Source: Bacillus sp. FJAT-45037 (GTDB lineage Bacteria; Bacillota; Bacilli; Bacillales; Bacillaceae_D). Taken from it: a stretch of DNA of 64,000 bases. Each line of letters opens with the position of its first letter. Positions within the stretch are counted from its first letter, which is position 1. The position numbers were made by a program, and so were the translations under genes. Under the pieces are notes generated by a model that had not been told where the DNA came from, ran no database searches, and worked only from the letters and a program-made list of their open reading frames with translations. This document shows, piece after piece, positions 44,436 through 53,906 of the stretch. The DNA lies in NCBI RefSeq assembly GCF_002797325.1, contig NZ_KZ454938.1, positions 167,322 through 231,321 of the forward strand, given 5' to 3'.

Positions 44436-44450
44436 TAATAATTATTATAA
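44436..44450 (+). promoter_or_regulatory. PerR box, downstream copy
   Basis: TAATAATTATTATAA differs from the Per box consensus TTATAATNATTATAA at one position. It lies just after the expected transcription start and before AAGGAG, a repressing position. Fur boxes are related, but this fits PerR better. Confidence 0.6.
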
Positions 44451-44469
44451 ATAAGGAGTTGTTCTAATC

Positions 44470-45015
44470 ATGACAGACAAGCGAATGGTGGCAAAGCAAG
44501 CTCCACGTTTTGAGATGGATGCAGTTATGCCTAATAAAGAATTTGCAAAAGTAAGCCTTGAGGAAAATATGAAAAACGATAAATGGACAGTATTATACTT
44601 CTACCCAATGGACTTTACGTTCGTATGCCCTACTGAAATCACTTCATTAAGTGATCGATTTGATGAATTTGAAGACCTTGATGCAGAAGTAATCGGAGTT
44701 TCAACAGACACGGTTCACACGCATAAAGCATGGATCAACACATCACGTGATGATAATGGACTTGGTGAACTTAAATACCCATTAGCTGCTGATACAAATC
44801 ATGTCGTTTCAAGAGAATATGGTGTGTTAGTTGAAGATGAGGGTGTCGCACTACGTGGTCTTTTCATTATTAGTCCAGAAGGTGAATTAATGTATTCAGT
44901 CGTTAATCACAATAATATCGGACGTGATGTAGAAGAAACATTACGTGTACTACAAGCGTTGCAAACAGGCGGTTTATGCCCAGCTAACTGGAAGCCTGGT
45001 CAAGAAACACTTTAA
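44470..45015 (+). CDS. ykuU: 2-Cys peroxiredoxin (YkuU-like)
   Basis: 181 residues. Peroxidatic Cys53 in F-T-F-V-C-P-T-E and resolving Cys170 in G-G-L-C-P-A-N-W, a typical 2-Cys AhpC/Prx1 arrangement. It reduces peroxides in the cytoplasm and is recycled by a thioredoxin-like partner, probably the next gene. Two PerR-like boxes flank its promoter. AAGGAG precedes ATG. Confidence 0.92.
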   Translation: MTDKRMVAKQAPRFEMDAVMPNKEFAKVSLEENMKNDKWTVLYFYPMDFTFVCPTEITSLSDRFDEFEDLDAEVIGVSTDTVHTHKAWINTSRDDNGLGELKYPLAADTNHVVSREYGVLVEDEGVALRGLFIISPEGELMYSVVNHNNIGRDVEETLRVLQALQTGGLCPANWKPGQETL

Positions 45016-45100
45016 CAAATACGTTTGATTTCATGAGAGCGGGGCGCGATGTCCCACTTGATCACATATATTTACTAGAGATAAAAGGAGAGAGAAAAAA

Positions 45101-45553
45101 ATGAAACTACGCGAAGAAATGCCCGAATTAACAGGTGCAACAACTTGGTTAAATGATGAAGTAACGAAGGAAGAATTATTAGAGAGTGGAAAAGCAACAT
45201 TAATTCACTTTTGGTCTGTAAGTTGTGGATTATGTAAAGAAGCGATGCCTGAGATCAACGAGTTTCGTGATGAATACGATGATGAACTAAATGTCGTTTC
45301 TGTTCATATGCCCCGCTCTGAAAAAGACTTAGATATGAGTGTCATTGAAGCAATGGCTCAAGGACATGACATCAGTCAACCAACTTTTGTAGATAGTGAG
45401 CATAAATTAACGGATGCGATGGAAAACAAATACGTGCCAGCGTACTATGTATTTGATGAAGAAGGTAAATTACGCCATTTTCAAGCTGGTGGTAGTGGAA
45501 TGGATATGCTACGCAAGCGTGTGAATCGTGTGTTAGGAAAAGAACAGAAATAA
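45101..45553 (+). CDS. ykuV: Thioredoxin-like thiol-disulfide oxidoreductase (YkuV-like)
   Basis: 150 residues, thioredoxin fold with the active site F-W-S-V-S-C-G-L-C-K (Cys42, Cys45) and cis-proline block Y-V-P-A-Y-Y-V-F. No signal peptide, so cytoplasmic. Same order as B. subtilis ykuU-ykuV; it probably reduces the peroxiredoxin. AAAGGAGAG precedes ATG. Confidence 0.92.
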   Translation: MKLREEMPELTGATTWLNDEVTKEELLESGKATLIHFWSVSCGLCKEAMPEINEFRDEYDDELNVVSVHMPRSEKDLDMSVIEAMAQGHDISQPTFVDSEHKLTDAMENKYVPAYYVFDEEGKLRHFQAGGSGMDMLRKRVNRVLGKEQK

Positions 45554-45620
45554 GTTTGATCGAAAACGTTAATTGGTATGGATAAAAAAGGATTTGAACT
45601 GTGAAGAGGGATTTTAGATT

Positions 45621-45752
45621 ATGAAAAAGTTATCGACAAACCAAGGTGCACTGATTTATGATAATCAAAATTCGAGTACTGCCGGTAAACGTCTAGCTGA
45701 TTCTCTAGAAAAAGATATTGCACCATATGTCGAGAAGCTAAAGCAAATTTAA
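45621..45752 (+). CDS. 43-residue protein resembling the N-terminal arm of catalase
   Basis: ATG 45621 to TAA 45752. The peptide starts MKKLSTNQGALIYDNQNSST and continues A-G-K-R-L-A-D-S-L-E-K-D-I, ending Y-V-E-K-L-K-Q-I. D-N-Q-N-S-x-T-A-G is the hallmark of the N-terminal arm of clade 3 catalases, and the tail parallels L-I-Q-D-V-H-L-L-E-K-L. No haem or catalytic region follows: the stop is 13 bases before a terminator. Ribosome site is fair (AGAGGG, ten bases upstream). It follows ykuV in the same direction. Confidence 0.65.
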   Translation: MKKLSTNQGALIYDNQNSSTAGKRLADSLEKDIAPYVEKLKQI

Positions 45753-45765
45753 TAGATATATGTAG

Positions 45766-45801
45766 AAAAGGTGAGCCTCTATTTAAGAGGTTCACCTTTT
45801 T
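45766..45801. terminator. Terminator after the catalase-arm minigene
   Basis: AAAAGGTGAGCCTCT pairs with AGAGGTTCACCTTTT (one mismatch), 5-base loop, T-rich on both sides. It also overlaps the end of the convergent acetyltransferase gene. Confidence 0.85.
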
Positions 45802-46342
45802 CGTTGTTCCATTCACTTGCAAGGATGCCGTAAATCACATGATCGACATAGTGGTCATAAAGCCATTCTGCTTGACGAATCAATCCTTCCTCCGTATAGC
45901 CCAATCGCTCTGGAATCGAACGGCTTTTTTTATTGCCTATCGCTGCACGGATTTCGACACGATTTAAATGAAGTTCATGAAATGCATAGTCAGTTAAAGC
46001 TTTAGCGACATTAGTGACTATGCCACGGCCTTGATACTCACTAGCTAACCAGTAGCCGATATAGGCAATTTTATTTGTCCGATCAATTGAGTTAAAGCCA
46101 GCAACTCCAACGATTTTTCCTTGGTATACAATCGATACTGTCAAACTCTTTTGCTCAGCGTAGTTTTTTAGATTAGATAAAATAAATGATTTCGTATCTT
46201 CCACTGTTTTGGAATCATCGACCCAAGAGAGCCACCTTTTTAGATAGTCTCTATTTTGATCAACTAATTGAAAAGCTTCCTCTGCGTCTTGAATAGAAAC
46301 GATTTTTAGTGCTAAGTCATCGCGGATTTGATGTGAGAACAT
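45779..46342 (-). CDS. GNAT-family N-acetyltransferase (RimL-like)
   Basis: 187 residues with the acetyl-CoA motif Y-Q-G-R-G-I-V-T and the preceding Y-I-G-Y-W-L-A strand; the L-N-R-V-E-I-R-A-A-I-G-N-K-K-S-R-S-I-P-E-R-L-G-Y block is typical of the RimL/YdaF branch that acetylates ribosomal proteins or small amines. ATG 46342 follows AGGAGGTTAG; the frame is open from 46384. Confidence 0.88.
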   Translation of the reverse strand: MFSHQIRDDLALKIVSIQDAEEAFQLVDQNRDYLKRWLSWVDDSKTVEDTKSFILSNLKNYAEQKSLTVSIVYQGKIVGVAGFNSIDRTNKIAYIGYWLASEYQGRGIVTNVAKALTDYAFHELHLNRVEIRAAIGNKKSRSIPERLGYTEEGLIRQAEWLYDHYVDHVIYGILASEWNNEKGEPLK

Positions 46343-46438
46343 GCCTAACCTCCTATTGGATAAAATTTCTATATACCTTATCATGAATTTTTTGAGGGAG
46401 CAATATTAAAAAGTTTTCGTATTTATAATGTTCTAAAC

Positions 46439-46467
46439 TTTACGAACAAAAAAACTCGTTTTATAAT
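46439..46467 (+). promoter_or_regulatory. Candidate promoter of the gamma-glutamyltransferase gene
   Basis: TTTACG, 17-base spacer, TATAAT (46462-46467), with the start codon 86 bases further on. Confidence 0.4.
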
Positions 46468-46553
46468 GAATAGCATACATATTGAAAGAAAATTACCATT
46501 TTTCTTTTTATTCGTTAGTTTTTTAAGTGATTTACAACCAAGGAGGAATTTTA

Positions 46554-48173
46554 ATGACTGTTCAATATGATTCGCTTATGTATCCATACGCATCGAAACG
46601 TAACGTCGTTTACGGAAAGAAAGGGATGGTGGCCACATCTCAACCTCTCGCGGCTCAAGCTGGACTTGATCTTTTAAAAAAAGGTGGGAATGCGATTGAT
46701 GCAGCGATTGCAACTGCTGCTTGTTTAACTGTTGTTGAACCAACGTCAAACGGGATCGGGTCTGATTGTTTTGCTCTTGTATGGGTGGATGGAAAGTTAC
46801 ATGGGTTAAATGGAAGTGGGCAAGCACCAGAAGGTCTTTCCATTGAAGCGGTGAAACAATTAGGTTATGATACGGAGCTTCCGAAATTTGGGATGGTTCC
46901 TGTGACTGTTCCAGGAACACCAAAAGCCTGGGCAGAGCTGTCTAAACGATTTGGTAAATTACCTTTGACTGACGTATTAGCTCCTGCAATTGACTATGCA
47001 GAGAATGGATATCCGCTTTCACCAACGTTGGCAAAATATTGGAACCAGGCGGTCAATACTTTTAAGAGATTGTTGACAGGTGATGAATTCAAAGCGTGGT
47101 TCGATACGTTTGCACCGAATGGTGAACCTCCAAAAGCTGGAGAGCTATGGAAGTCACCAGGGCATGCCAAAACGTTGAGAAGTATTGCTGAGACGAACGC
47201 TGTTTCCTTCTATGAAGGAGAGATTGCCGAACAGATTGATACATATTTCAAAAAATATAATGGATTTTTACGCAAGGAAGATTTGCAAGCGTATGAGCCA
47301 GAGTGGGTTGATCCTATTTCGGTAAATTACCGCGGCTATGATGTTTGGGAGATCCCACCTAATGGTCAAGGGTTGATTGCTTTAGAAGCTCTTAAAATTG
47401 TAGAGGGATTTGAGTTTACGGAAAGAGATTCAGTAGATACTCTTCATCAACAAATTGAGGCTATGAAACTCGCTTTTGTTGATGGAATGAAGTATATTAC
47501 CGATCCGAATGAAATGAACATTCCAATAGATCTATTACTAAGCGAAAAATATGCGGAAAAGAGACGATCCCTTATTGGTGAAGAAGCGATCACTCCTGAG
47601 GCAGGAAAACCGCAACAAGGGGGGACCGTGTATTTAGCTACAGCCGATGAAGAAGGGAATATGGTGTCCTTTATCCAAAGTAATTACATGGGATTTGGCT
47701 CTGGCATCGTTATTCCTGGTACCGGTATTGCGATGCAAAATCGTGGTCACAATTTCTCGTTGGATGAAGGTCATGATAATTGCTTGAAACCAGGTAAAAA
47801 AACATATCATACAATTATCCCCGGATTCTTAACAAAGGAATCTCAAGCAGTTGGTCCATTTGGCGTGATGGGAGGCTTCATGCAGCCACAAGGTCATATG
47901 CAAGTGGTTATGAATACCGTTGATTTTCATTTAAATCCGCAAGCAGCTTTAGATGCACCGAGGTGGATGTGGTCAGAAGGCAAGACGGTACATGTTGAAG
48001 GAAGTTTACCAACCCATCTAGCACAAGCGTTGAAACGCAAAGGGCATGATATTCAGGTTGCTTTAGACGGAGGTTCATTTGGTCGGGGGCAAATTATTTG
48101 GAGAGATCCTGAGACAGGCGTGTTAGCTGGAGGAACGGAGCCAAGAACCGACGGCGAAGTCGCAGCTTGGTAA
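46554..48173 (+). CDS. Gamma-glutamyltransferase-family protein (YwrD-like)
   Basis: 539 residues, Ntn-hydrolase fold. G-N-A-I-D-A-A-I-A-T-A near the start and an autocleavage/nucleophile site G-G-T-V-Y at Thr358, where the classical T-T-H-Y-S is replaced. No signal peptide, unlike secreted Ggt. In B. subtilis ywrD lies near the chromate-transporter genes, as here. Substrate unknown; glutathione-like gamma-glutamyl compounds are only inferred. ATG 46554 follows AAGGAGGAA; an earlier in-frame start at 46527 has none. Confidence 0.88.
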   Translation: MTVQYDSLMYPYASKRNVVYGKKGMVATSQPLAAQAGLDLLKKGGNAIDAAIATAACLTVVEPTSNGIGSDCFALVWVDGKLHGLNGSGQAPEGLSIEAVKQLGYDTELPKFGMVPVTVPGTPKAWAELSKRFGKLPLTDVLAPAIDYAENGYPLSPTLAKYWNQAVNTFKRLLTGDEFKAWFDTFAPNGEPPKAGELWKSPGHAKTLRSIAETNAVSFYEGEIAEQIDTYFKKYNGFLRKEDLQAYEPEWVDPISVNYRGYDVWEIPPNGQGLIALEALKIVEGFEFTERDSVDTLHQQIEAMKLAFVDGMKYITDPNEMNIPIDLLLSEKYAEKRRSLIGEEAITPEAGKPQQGGTVYLATADEEGNMVSFIQSNYMGFGSGIVIPGTGIAMQNRGHNFSLDEGHDNCLKPGKKTYHTIIPGFLTKESQAVGPFGVMGGFMQPQGHMQVVMNTVDFHLNPQAALDAPRWMWSEGKTVHVEGSLPTHLAQALKRKGHDIQVALDGGSFGRGQIIWRDPETGVLAGGTEPRTDGEVAAW

Positions 48174-48180
48174 AGAGAAG

Positions 48181-48210
48181 AAGGGTTCAATCAACATTGA
48201 TTGAACCCTT
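48181..48210. terminator. Terminator between the GGT and Lrp genes
   Basis: Perfect 13-bp stem AAGGGTTCAATCA / TGATTGAACCCTT, 4-base loop, between convergent genes. Confidence 0.85.
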
Positions 48211-48234
48211 TCCATGTGAAGATAAAAAGCTAGA

Positions 48235-48684
48235 CTACAGTTTCAATCCGCTTCTACTCTTAAATCGACGCAATAAAATATGACTTTCTACGCGTGTAAT
48301 CCCTTTGAGGGCGTAGAGTTCTTCATTTGTGAAGCTTTCTAATTCGTTGAAGTCTTCGACAAGCACATGCATATGTAAGGTACTCGGTCCGGTCATTTGG
48401 TAACAACTTGCAACACGAGGATTCTCTGCTAATGTCTCAGCAACACGAACGAGTGAGGTAGGTTCACAGTCCACTTCAAAGAAAGCAGACACCGACTTCC
48501 CTACTTTCTCTGAATTGATGACGACACTAAACTTTTCAATAATGCCTTCTTCTTTCAAATGATGAATACGATCTCGAATGGCAACTCGAGATAGTCCTAA
48601 CTCTTTTGCAATATCTACATAAGACATTCGCCCTTGTTCTGTTAGCAAGGATAATATTTTACGATCGGTTGTATCTATTTTCAT
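48235..48684 (-). CDS. Lrp/AsnC-family transcriptional regulator (YwrC-like)
   Basis: 149 residues: winged helix 1-60 (D-R-K-I-L-S-L-L, S-R-V-A-I-R-D-R-I-H-H-L) and RAM ligand domain about 65-145 (V-A-S-C-Y-Q-M-T-G). Divergent from the two chromate-transporter half genes, which it probably represses, as YwrC does in B. subtilis. ATG 48684 is preferred; the frame is open from 48696. Confidence 0.88.
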   Translation of the reverse strand: MKIDTTDRKILSLLTEQGRMSYVDIAKELGLSRVAIRDRIHHLKEEGIIEKFSVVINSEKVGKSVSAFFEVDCEPTSLVRVAETLAENPRVASCYQMTGPSTLHMHVLVEDFNELESFTNEELYALKGITRVESHILLRRFKSRSGLKL

Positions 48685-48908
48685 CCACGTCACCACTTAT
48701 TCGTTAGTTGCTCTTATTATATTAAAGCACAAGCTTCCTGTCACGGTAGTAAAATTGTATAAATATGTATTTGGGTTCGAATAGTGGGACTTAGTTGGAA
48801 TGTTTTATGCCAGCTAGTTGTCGTTCATTAGTGAATGTAAGTGCGTTAAACTATATTCATAAACAAAGTAAGAGTAGAAAATGAGTAACAAATGAAAGGA
48901 GTGAGTAA

Positions 48909-49481
48909 ATGAATTTTCATTTACAAAGAGACTTGTTTATCGCCTTTTTCCGTTCAGGAATTCTTGGTTTTGGTGGTGGACCCTCGACGATTCCACTTGT
49001 ACATAAAGAAATCGTTGAACGTTATAAATGGATGAATGACGAGGAATTCTCGGATGTTTTGGCACTTGGAAATGCATTACCAGGGCCGATTGCAACAAAG
49101 ATGGCAGGGTATATAGGCTACAAAATAGGAGGATGGGTTGGCTTAGTTAACGGATTAATCGCGACAGTGTTACCAACTGTATTTCTAATGATTGGTTTGA
49201 TAGGGCTTCTATCCCAATTTCGTGACTCAAGAGTGGTAGCAGGAATGACCGCAGCAGTGACACCTGTTGTGTTTGTGATGTTATTTGTATTGACTTTGCA
49301 ATTTTTAAAGCAATCTAAACAAGGCATAGGGGTTGCGTTAACGATTGCTTTAGCAATAGCAAGTGTCATTGCTTATCAAGTACTAGGGATTCATCCTGCC
49401 ATTGTGATAGGAGTGCTTATTGTATATGGGCTTTTGATCAAACCACGAGGTGAACGGGATAAAGAGGGGGCCGCATCATGA
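48909..49481 (+). CDS. Chromate transporter, first half protein (short-chain ChrA)
   Basis: 190 residues, about six helices, a single CHR domain: F-G-G-G-P-S-T-I-P-L-V, then G-N-A-L-P-G-P-I-A-T-K-M-A-G-Y. Short-chain CHR proteins work as pairs with opposite membrane orientation and export chromate. Overlaps the next gene by four bases (ATGA). AAAGGAGTGAG precedes ATG. B. subtilis YwrB/YwrA are the counterparts. Confidence 0.9.
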   Translation: MNFHLQRDLFIAFFRSGILGFGGGPSTIPLVHKEIVERYKWMNDEEFSDVLALGNALPGPIATKMAGYIGYKIGGWVGLVNGLIATVLPTVFLMIGLIGLLSQFRDSRVVAGMTAAVTPVVFVMLFVLTLQFLKQSKQGIGVALTIALAIASVIAYQVLGIHPAIVIGVLIVYGLLIKPRGERDKEGAAS

Positions 49482-50014
49482 CGTATTGGGAATTATTCGT
49501 CGCATTTTTCATCCCTGGCATCGTTGGTTATGGTGGAGGACCTGCTTCGATTCCACTTATTCAAACAGAGGTTGTCGAGCGTTACGGCTGGCTTACAGTA
49601 GAGGAATTTGCAGAGCTTTTAGCCATTGCTAATGCGTTACCAGGACCGATTGCGACAAAAATGGCAGGGTATATAGGATATGAGATCGGAGGAGTGTTAG
49701 GTGCGTCTGTTGCTTTATTTGCAACGATTGCTCCATCACTTATGATCATGATCTTTTTACTTGGTCTCCTTTATAAGTTTAAAAATTCTCCACGAGTAAA
49801 GAGGATGACGGGATTGATTAAGCCAACGATTGCTATTTTACTAGGAGTGTTGGCATTTCAGTTCTTCGATGCATCGCTTACTCATTCGGGTTGGTTTCAG
49901 ACAATATTTTTAATCGTGGTGAGTTGGCTTCTTTTAGAAAGATGGAAAGTACATCCTGCCTTTGTCATAGCAGGAGCACTTGTTTATGGAGCTTTGTTTT
50001 TAGGGCATGGATAA
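49478..50014 (+). CDS. Chromate transporter, second half protein (short-chain ChrA)
   Basis: 178 residues with the same CHR domain as its partner: G-Y-G-G-G-P-A-S-I-P-L-I and A-N-A-L-P-G-P-I-A-T-K-M-A-G-Y. The partners are clearly related, so the pair arose by duplication. AGAGGGGG within the first gene acts as ribosome site. Coupled translation suggests equal amounts of the two halves. Confidence 0.9.
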   Translation: MTYWELFVAFFIPGIVGYGGGPASIPLIQTEVVERYGWLTVEEFAELLAIANALPGPIATKMAGYIGYEIGGVLGASVALFATIAPSLMIMIFLLGLLYKFKNSPRVKRMTGLIKPTIAILLGVLAFQFFDASLTHSGWFQTIFLIVVSWLLLERWKVHPAFVIAGALVYGALFLGHG

Positions 50015-50111
50015 ACTGACTTTATTTAAATTTTCAAAACTTTGTGGCGATAAGGTGTAATCTTTGTTAAACTGATATTACGGATCTCGAAATAATGAGG
50101 AGGAAATACAT

Positions 50112-51881
50112 ATGGGTTACCCACTAGTATGGGATTTAGAGAGCTTTTTTAAAGGTGGAAGTGAGTCGGAAGAGTTTGCTCACTTTGTAAAGAAAATCGA
50201 TCAAACGCTGCTTCAGCTTCAGGGGCGTGTCGAACTTGAAAGCTCGATCGAAGAGCTTGAAACATTTATTCATGATCTTCAAGATGTTATGCAGTATGCA
50301 AGAGAAGCAGGCGCATTTGTTAGCTGTTTAACAGCCCAAGATGTAAGTGATGAAAAAGCGACATTATGGCAAGGGGAAATTCAAGAGCAAATGACAAAAA
50401 TTCAAAGTCTTGCGGTCAGTCTAGAAGAAAAGTTAGTAGCGCTCTCGAATGATCAATGGGAAACATTGATTGCACTAGATTCTCTAAAAGAAGTGAAATT
50501 CAATCTAGAAGAGCGAAAGTTAGCAGCAGATGATAAGTTAGATCCAGAACAAGAGAAACTAGCAGCTTCATTTGCTATTGATGGCTATCATGCATGGGGT
50601 AACCTTTACAATCAAGCCGTTGGACGTATGCAAGTTCCTTTTGAAGAGGATGGAGAGGTCAAACAGTTATCGGCAGGACAACTACAAAACCGCCTCAATA
50701 GTTCAGATCGTCCGACGAGAGAGAGAGCCTTTGACGTATCAGAGGAGGCATGGCAAAAGGAAGCGCCATTATTCGCTTCTACATTAAATCATCTAGCAGG
50801 TTTTAGACTAAAATTATATGAAGCTCGTGGGTGGGAGGATGTACTAAAAGAACCACTCGCTATTAACCGCATGGAATCTAGTACATTAGATGCGATGTGG
50901 GGAGCAATTAATGATAATAAGCCACGTTTCTACGAATTTATGGATCGGAAAGCAAAGTTATTAGGAGTAGAGAAGCTGGCGATGCATGATGTTCATGCAC
51001 CACTGCCAACCGAAAAAGATGCAACGATTTCTTATGATGATGCTTGTGAGTTAATTATTAAGCATTTCCGTAAGTTTAGTCCTAAGCTTGCTACATTTAC
51101 TGAAGGAGCTCTGCGTGATGGATGGGTCGAAGCTGAAGATCGCTCTGGTAAACGCCCTGGTGGGTTCTGTACATCCTTTGCAAAATCAAAGCAATCACGT
51201 ATTTTTATGACATATGATGGCTCGATGTCTAATGTAGCAACGCTTGCTCATGAATTAGGTCATGCTTATCATGGCCACTGCTTAAAAGAGAAGCAACCAT
51301 TTGCACAAAGATATGCGATGAATGTCGCGGAGACTGCTTCCACTCTTGCTGAAACGATCGTTGCTGATGCACTTGTTTCAGAAGCGACAGATAAAGAGCT
51401 CAAGCTTTCATTATTAGAAAATAAAGTGAATCGTGCACTCGCATTCTTCATGAACATCCATTCACGCTTCTTGTTTGAAACGAGGTTTTATGAAGCACGT
51501 AAAGAAAAGTTAGTATCCACAAAAGAGTTAAATGAGTTAATGGAAGAAGCGCAGCGCGAAGCTTATGGCAATCAGTTATCAAACTATTCACCGACGTTCT
51601 GGGCATCAAAACTTCACTTCCATATTACGGGCGTTCCGTTCTATAACTTCCCGTATACATTCGGTTACTTATTTAGTATGGGGATCTACAAGCGTGCTCT
51701 TGATGCAGGTCGCTCATTTGAAGATGATTATATTGCTTTACTTGAAGACACTGCAAGCATGTCAGTAGAAGATTTAGCAAAGAAACACTTAGATGTAGAT
51801 ATAACAAAGAAAGAATTTTGGCAAGAAGCGATCGATGTCGTCTTAGCTGATGTTGATGAGTTTATGGAATTAACGAAATAG
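50112..51881 (+). CDS. pepF: M3-family oligoendopeptidase (PepF type)
   Basis: 589 residues, cytoplasmic. Zinc site H-E-L-G-H (His380, Glu381, His384) followed by a third ligand in A-E-T-A-S-T-L-A-E-T. The helical N-terminal part and length fit oligoendopeptidase F, which degrades peptides of about 7-17 residues. GAGGAGG precedes ATG. Single gene. Confidence 0.9.
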   Translation: MGYPLVWDLESFFKGGSESEEFAHFVKKIDQTLLQLQGRVELESSIEELETFIHDLQDVMQYAREAGAFVSCLTAQDVSDEKATLWQGEIQEQMTKIQSLAVSLEEKLVALSNDQWETLIALDSLKEVKFNLEERKLAADDKLDPEQEKLAASFAIDGYHAWGNLYNQAVGRMQVPFEEDGEVKQLSAGQLQNRLNSSDRPTRERAFDVSEEAWQKEAPLFASTLNHLAGFRLKLYEARGWEDVLKEPLAINRMESSTLDAMWGAINDNKPRFYEFMDRKAKLLGVEKLAMHDVHAPLPTEKDATISYDDACELIIKHFRKFSPKLATFTEGALRDGWVEAEDRSGKRPGGFCTSFAKSKQSRIFMTYDGSMSNVATLAHELGHAYHGHCLKEKQPFAQRYAMNVAETASTLAETIVADALVSEATDKELKLSLLENKVNRALAFFMNIHSRFLFETRFYEARKEKLVSTKELNELMEEAQREAYGNQLSNYSPTFWASKLHFHITGVPFYNFPYTFGYLFSMGIYKRALDAGRSFEDDYIALLEDTASMSVEDLAKKHLDVDITKKEFWQEAIDVVLADVDEFMELTK

Positions 51882-52047
51882 CCAAGTGAAACCAAGGAGA
51901 AAAGTCTTCTTGGTTTTTTTGATTAAATAAATCTTTATGACTAGTCTTTTAGCAACTATTTATGTCTTTTTTATGAATATACATGGTATCATAGGATTAT
52001 TCGATCAAATTCGTCAATAATTGCGAATTGTTTATGGGGGAAAGAAA

Positions 52048-53742
52048 ATGAGAAGAGGCTCAGTCGGTCAAAAATTAATTATGGCATTTGTTATTGTTGC
52101 ACTTATTTTTAGTGTAGCTAGTGTATTTTCGTATATTAACATTAAGAATGTCCAAGAATCCTATGGTGAGCTTACTGGCCAAGTTCGTGACTTAGAGGTC
52201 AATACACTTCAAATGGAAAGTCATTTAAATCGTTCAAGTAGCAATTTAAGAGGGTACTTGTTATCAGGTGAACGAGAGATGTTAGAACGGTTTTATACGT
52301 ACAATAACAGAGTTAATGAATACTTGTCAGAGTTGCACCAATTAATATCAACTGGTGATGGGACAGAAACCATTGAGAGTTTGCAACAATCAAATTTAGA
52401 TTATTTACAAACGGCGAATCAAGCGATTAATCAGTATCAATTAAATCCTGATGTAGCGGTAGAGATTGTAAACAATGAGGTCTTACCGATTGGTCGAGAT
52501 ATGTTAACTGTGGCAGAAGGATTTACGGCTAGTATTGGTGAATACCGAGAGGGTACAGAACGTGCGATTCATCAAGAGGTTGACCGATCCATCCTCATGA
52601 CCGTGATTATTAGCATTGCTGCATTTTTGATAGCGATCAGCTTAGGGGCCGTCATGTCCCTGAGGATTACAAAACCGCTGAAAGAGATGAAGCATGTGGC
52701 TGAGAGAATGGCAGATGGTGATTTAACGGTAGAAGTGAAGCAACTAAAAGGAAAAGATGAAATGGCAGCACTAGCGTCAGCTTTTTCAACAATGCAATTA
52801 CAACTCCGTACCTTAGTCGGTCAACTATTGAATAATTCAGATCAAGTTGCAGCCTCCTCAGAAGAATTGTCAGCGAGTGCGGAGCAAACATCACGCGCAA
52901 CGGAGCACACAGCCTCAGCAATTGAGCGAATTGCAAAAGGAACGGATGATCAATTACAGGCAGCCGATTATTCAAAAGGCTTGCTTGATGAAGTTGCATC
53001 TGGCGTTACTGAAATTGCATCAAGCGCAACTACGGTTGAAGCACATTCTGAACAGTCTAGACAATATGCAGCCGATGGTGGCAAGTTAGTGCGTGAAACT
53101 GTAGCTAAAATGAATGCAATCGATCAATCAGTTCAAGATTCTGATGCAGCAATTCAAGGGATGTCTGAGAAAGCATCTGAAATTGGAGGCATTTTAGATG
53201 TTATTCGTGGCATTGCAGATCAAACAAACCTACTTGCTTTAAATGCAGCGATTGAAGCGGCAAGAGCAGGGGAGCATGGAAGAGGGTTCGCGGTCGTAGC
53301 TGATGAAGTTCGCAAATTAGCAGAGCAGTCCTCTAGTAGTACACTTAAAATTAATGATTTGATTTCTGCTATGCAAGCAGAAACCAAGCATTCTGTTTCC
53401 ATGATGGGGCTTGTGAAAGAGGAAGTGAGCATGGGACTAAAGACTGCCAACGAAACAAATCAAAAATTCATTGCCATTACAGAGGCCATTGAATTAATGA
53501 ATACACAAATTGAACAGATGACAGGAACGGTACAATCGATGGCTGAAAAATCGACCGTTGTTTCTGAATCTGTCAATGATATGACAAGTATTGCAAGAGA
53601 GTCTGCGGAGCACTCTTCAACTGTAAGTGCATCAGCGCAGGAAACACTAGCTTCGATGGAAGAAGTGACATCTTCGGCTCAAGCATTAACATCAATGGCA
53701 GAAGAACTTCAACAATTAGTTAAGAAATTTAAGATTAATTAG
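52048..53742 (+). CDS. Methyl-accepting chemotaxis protein (copy 1)
   Basis: 564 residues. Membrane helix 10-30, extracytoplasmic helical bundle about 35-180 (CHASE3/4HB-like, [17 protein letters not shown]), helix about 182-205, HAMP about 206-258, then signalling domain with the hairpin tip [24 protein letters not shown] 52048 follows GGGGGAAAG. The ligand is unknown. It signals to CheA/CheW, encoded elsewhere. Confidence 0.93.
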   Translation: MRRGSVGQKLIMAFVIVALIFSVASVFSYINIKNVQESYGELTGQVRDLEVNTLQMESHLNRSSSNLRGYLLSGEREMLERFYTYNNRVNEYLSELHQLISTGDGTETIESLQQSNLDYLQTANQAINQYQLNPDVAVEIVNNEVLPIGRDMLTVAEGFTASIGEYREGTERAIHQEVDRSILMTVIISIAAFLIAISLGAVMSLRITKPLKEMKHVAERMADGDLTVEVKQLKGKDEMAALASAFSTMQLQLRTLVGQLLNNSDQVAASSEELSASAEQTSRATEHTASAIERIAKGTDDQLQAADYSKGLLDEVASGVTEIASSATTVEAHSEQSRQYAADGGKLVRETVAKMNAIDQSVQDSDAAIQGMSEKASEIGGILDVIRGIADQTNLLALNAAIEAARAGEHGRGFAVVADEVRKLAEQSSSSTLKINDLISAMQAETKHSVSMMGLVKEEVSMGLKTANETNQKFIAITEAIELMNTQIEQMTGTVQSMAEKSTVVSESVNDMTSIARESAEHSSTVSASAQETLASMEEVTSSAQALTSMAEELQQLVKKFKIN

Positions 53743-53746
53743 TGTA

Positions 53747-53780
53747 AGAAAGGCCTTTTTTCTCAGGCCTTTCTTTTTAT
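53747..53780 (+). terminator. Terminator after chemoreceptor copy 1
   Basis: AGAAAGGCCT pairs with AGGCCTTTCT, 8-base loop, then TTTT. Confidence 0.85.
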
Positions 53781-53906
53781 TGTTAATTATCTATTATTTC
53801 TGAAAAATATATCGCCATTTGTCGGAATTGTGATAAAATAGTACCATTACATATATCCTGTCTAGTGAAAAGTAGACATTGATAGATTAGGAAATGGGTG
53901 CAGAAG

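Noticed and set aside
45556-45575. cre-like GAAAACGTTAA after ykuV
   Set aside because: Outer consensus bases are wrong (C and T in place of T and A ends), and no promoter adjoins.
46554-48173. Reading the GGT-like gene as secreted gamma-glutamyltranspeptidase
   Set aside because: No signal peptide and no classical T-T-H-Y-S site; it fits the YwrD branch.
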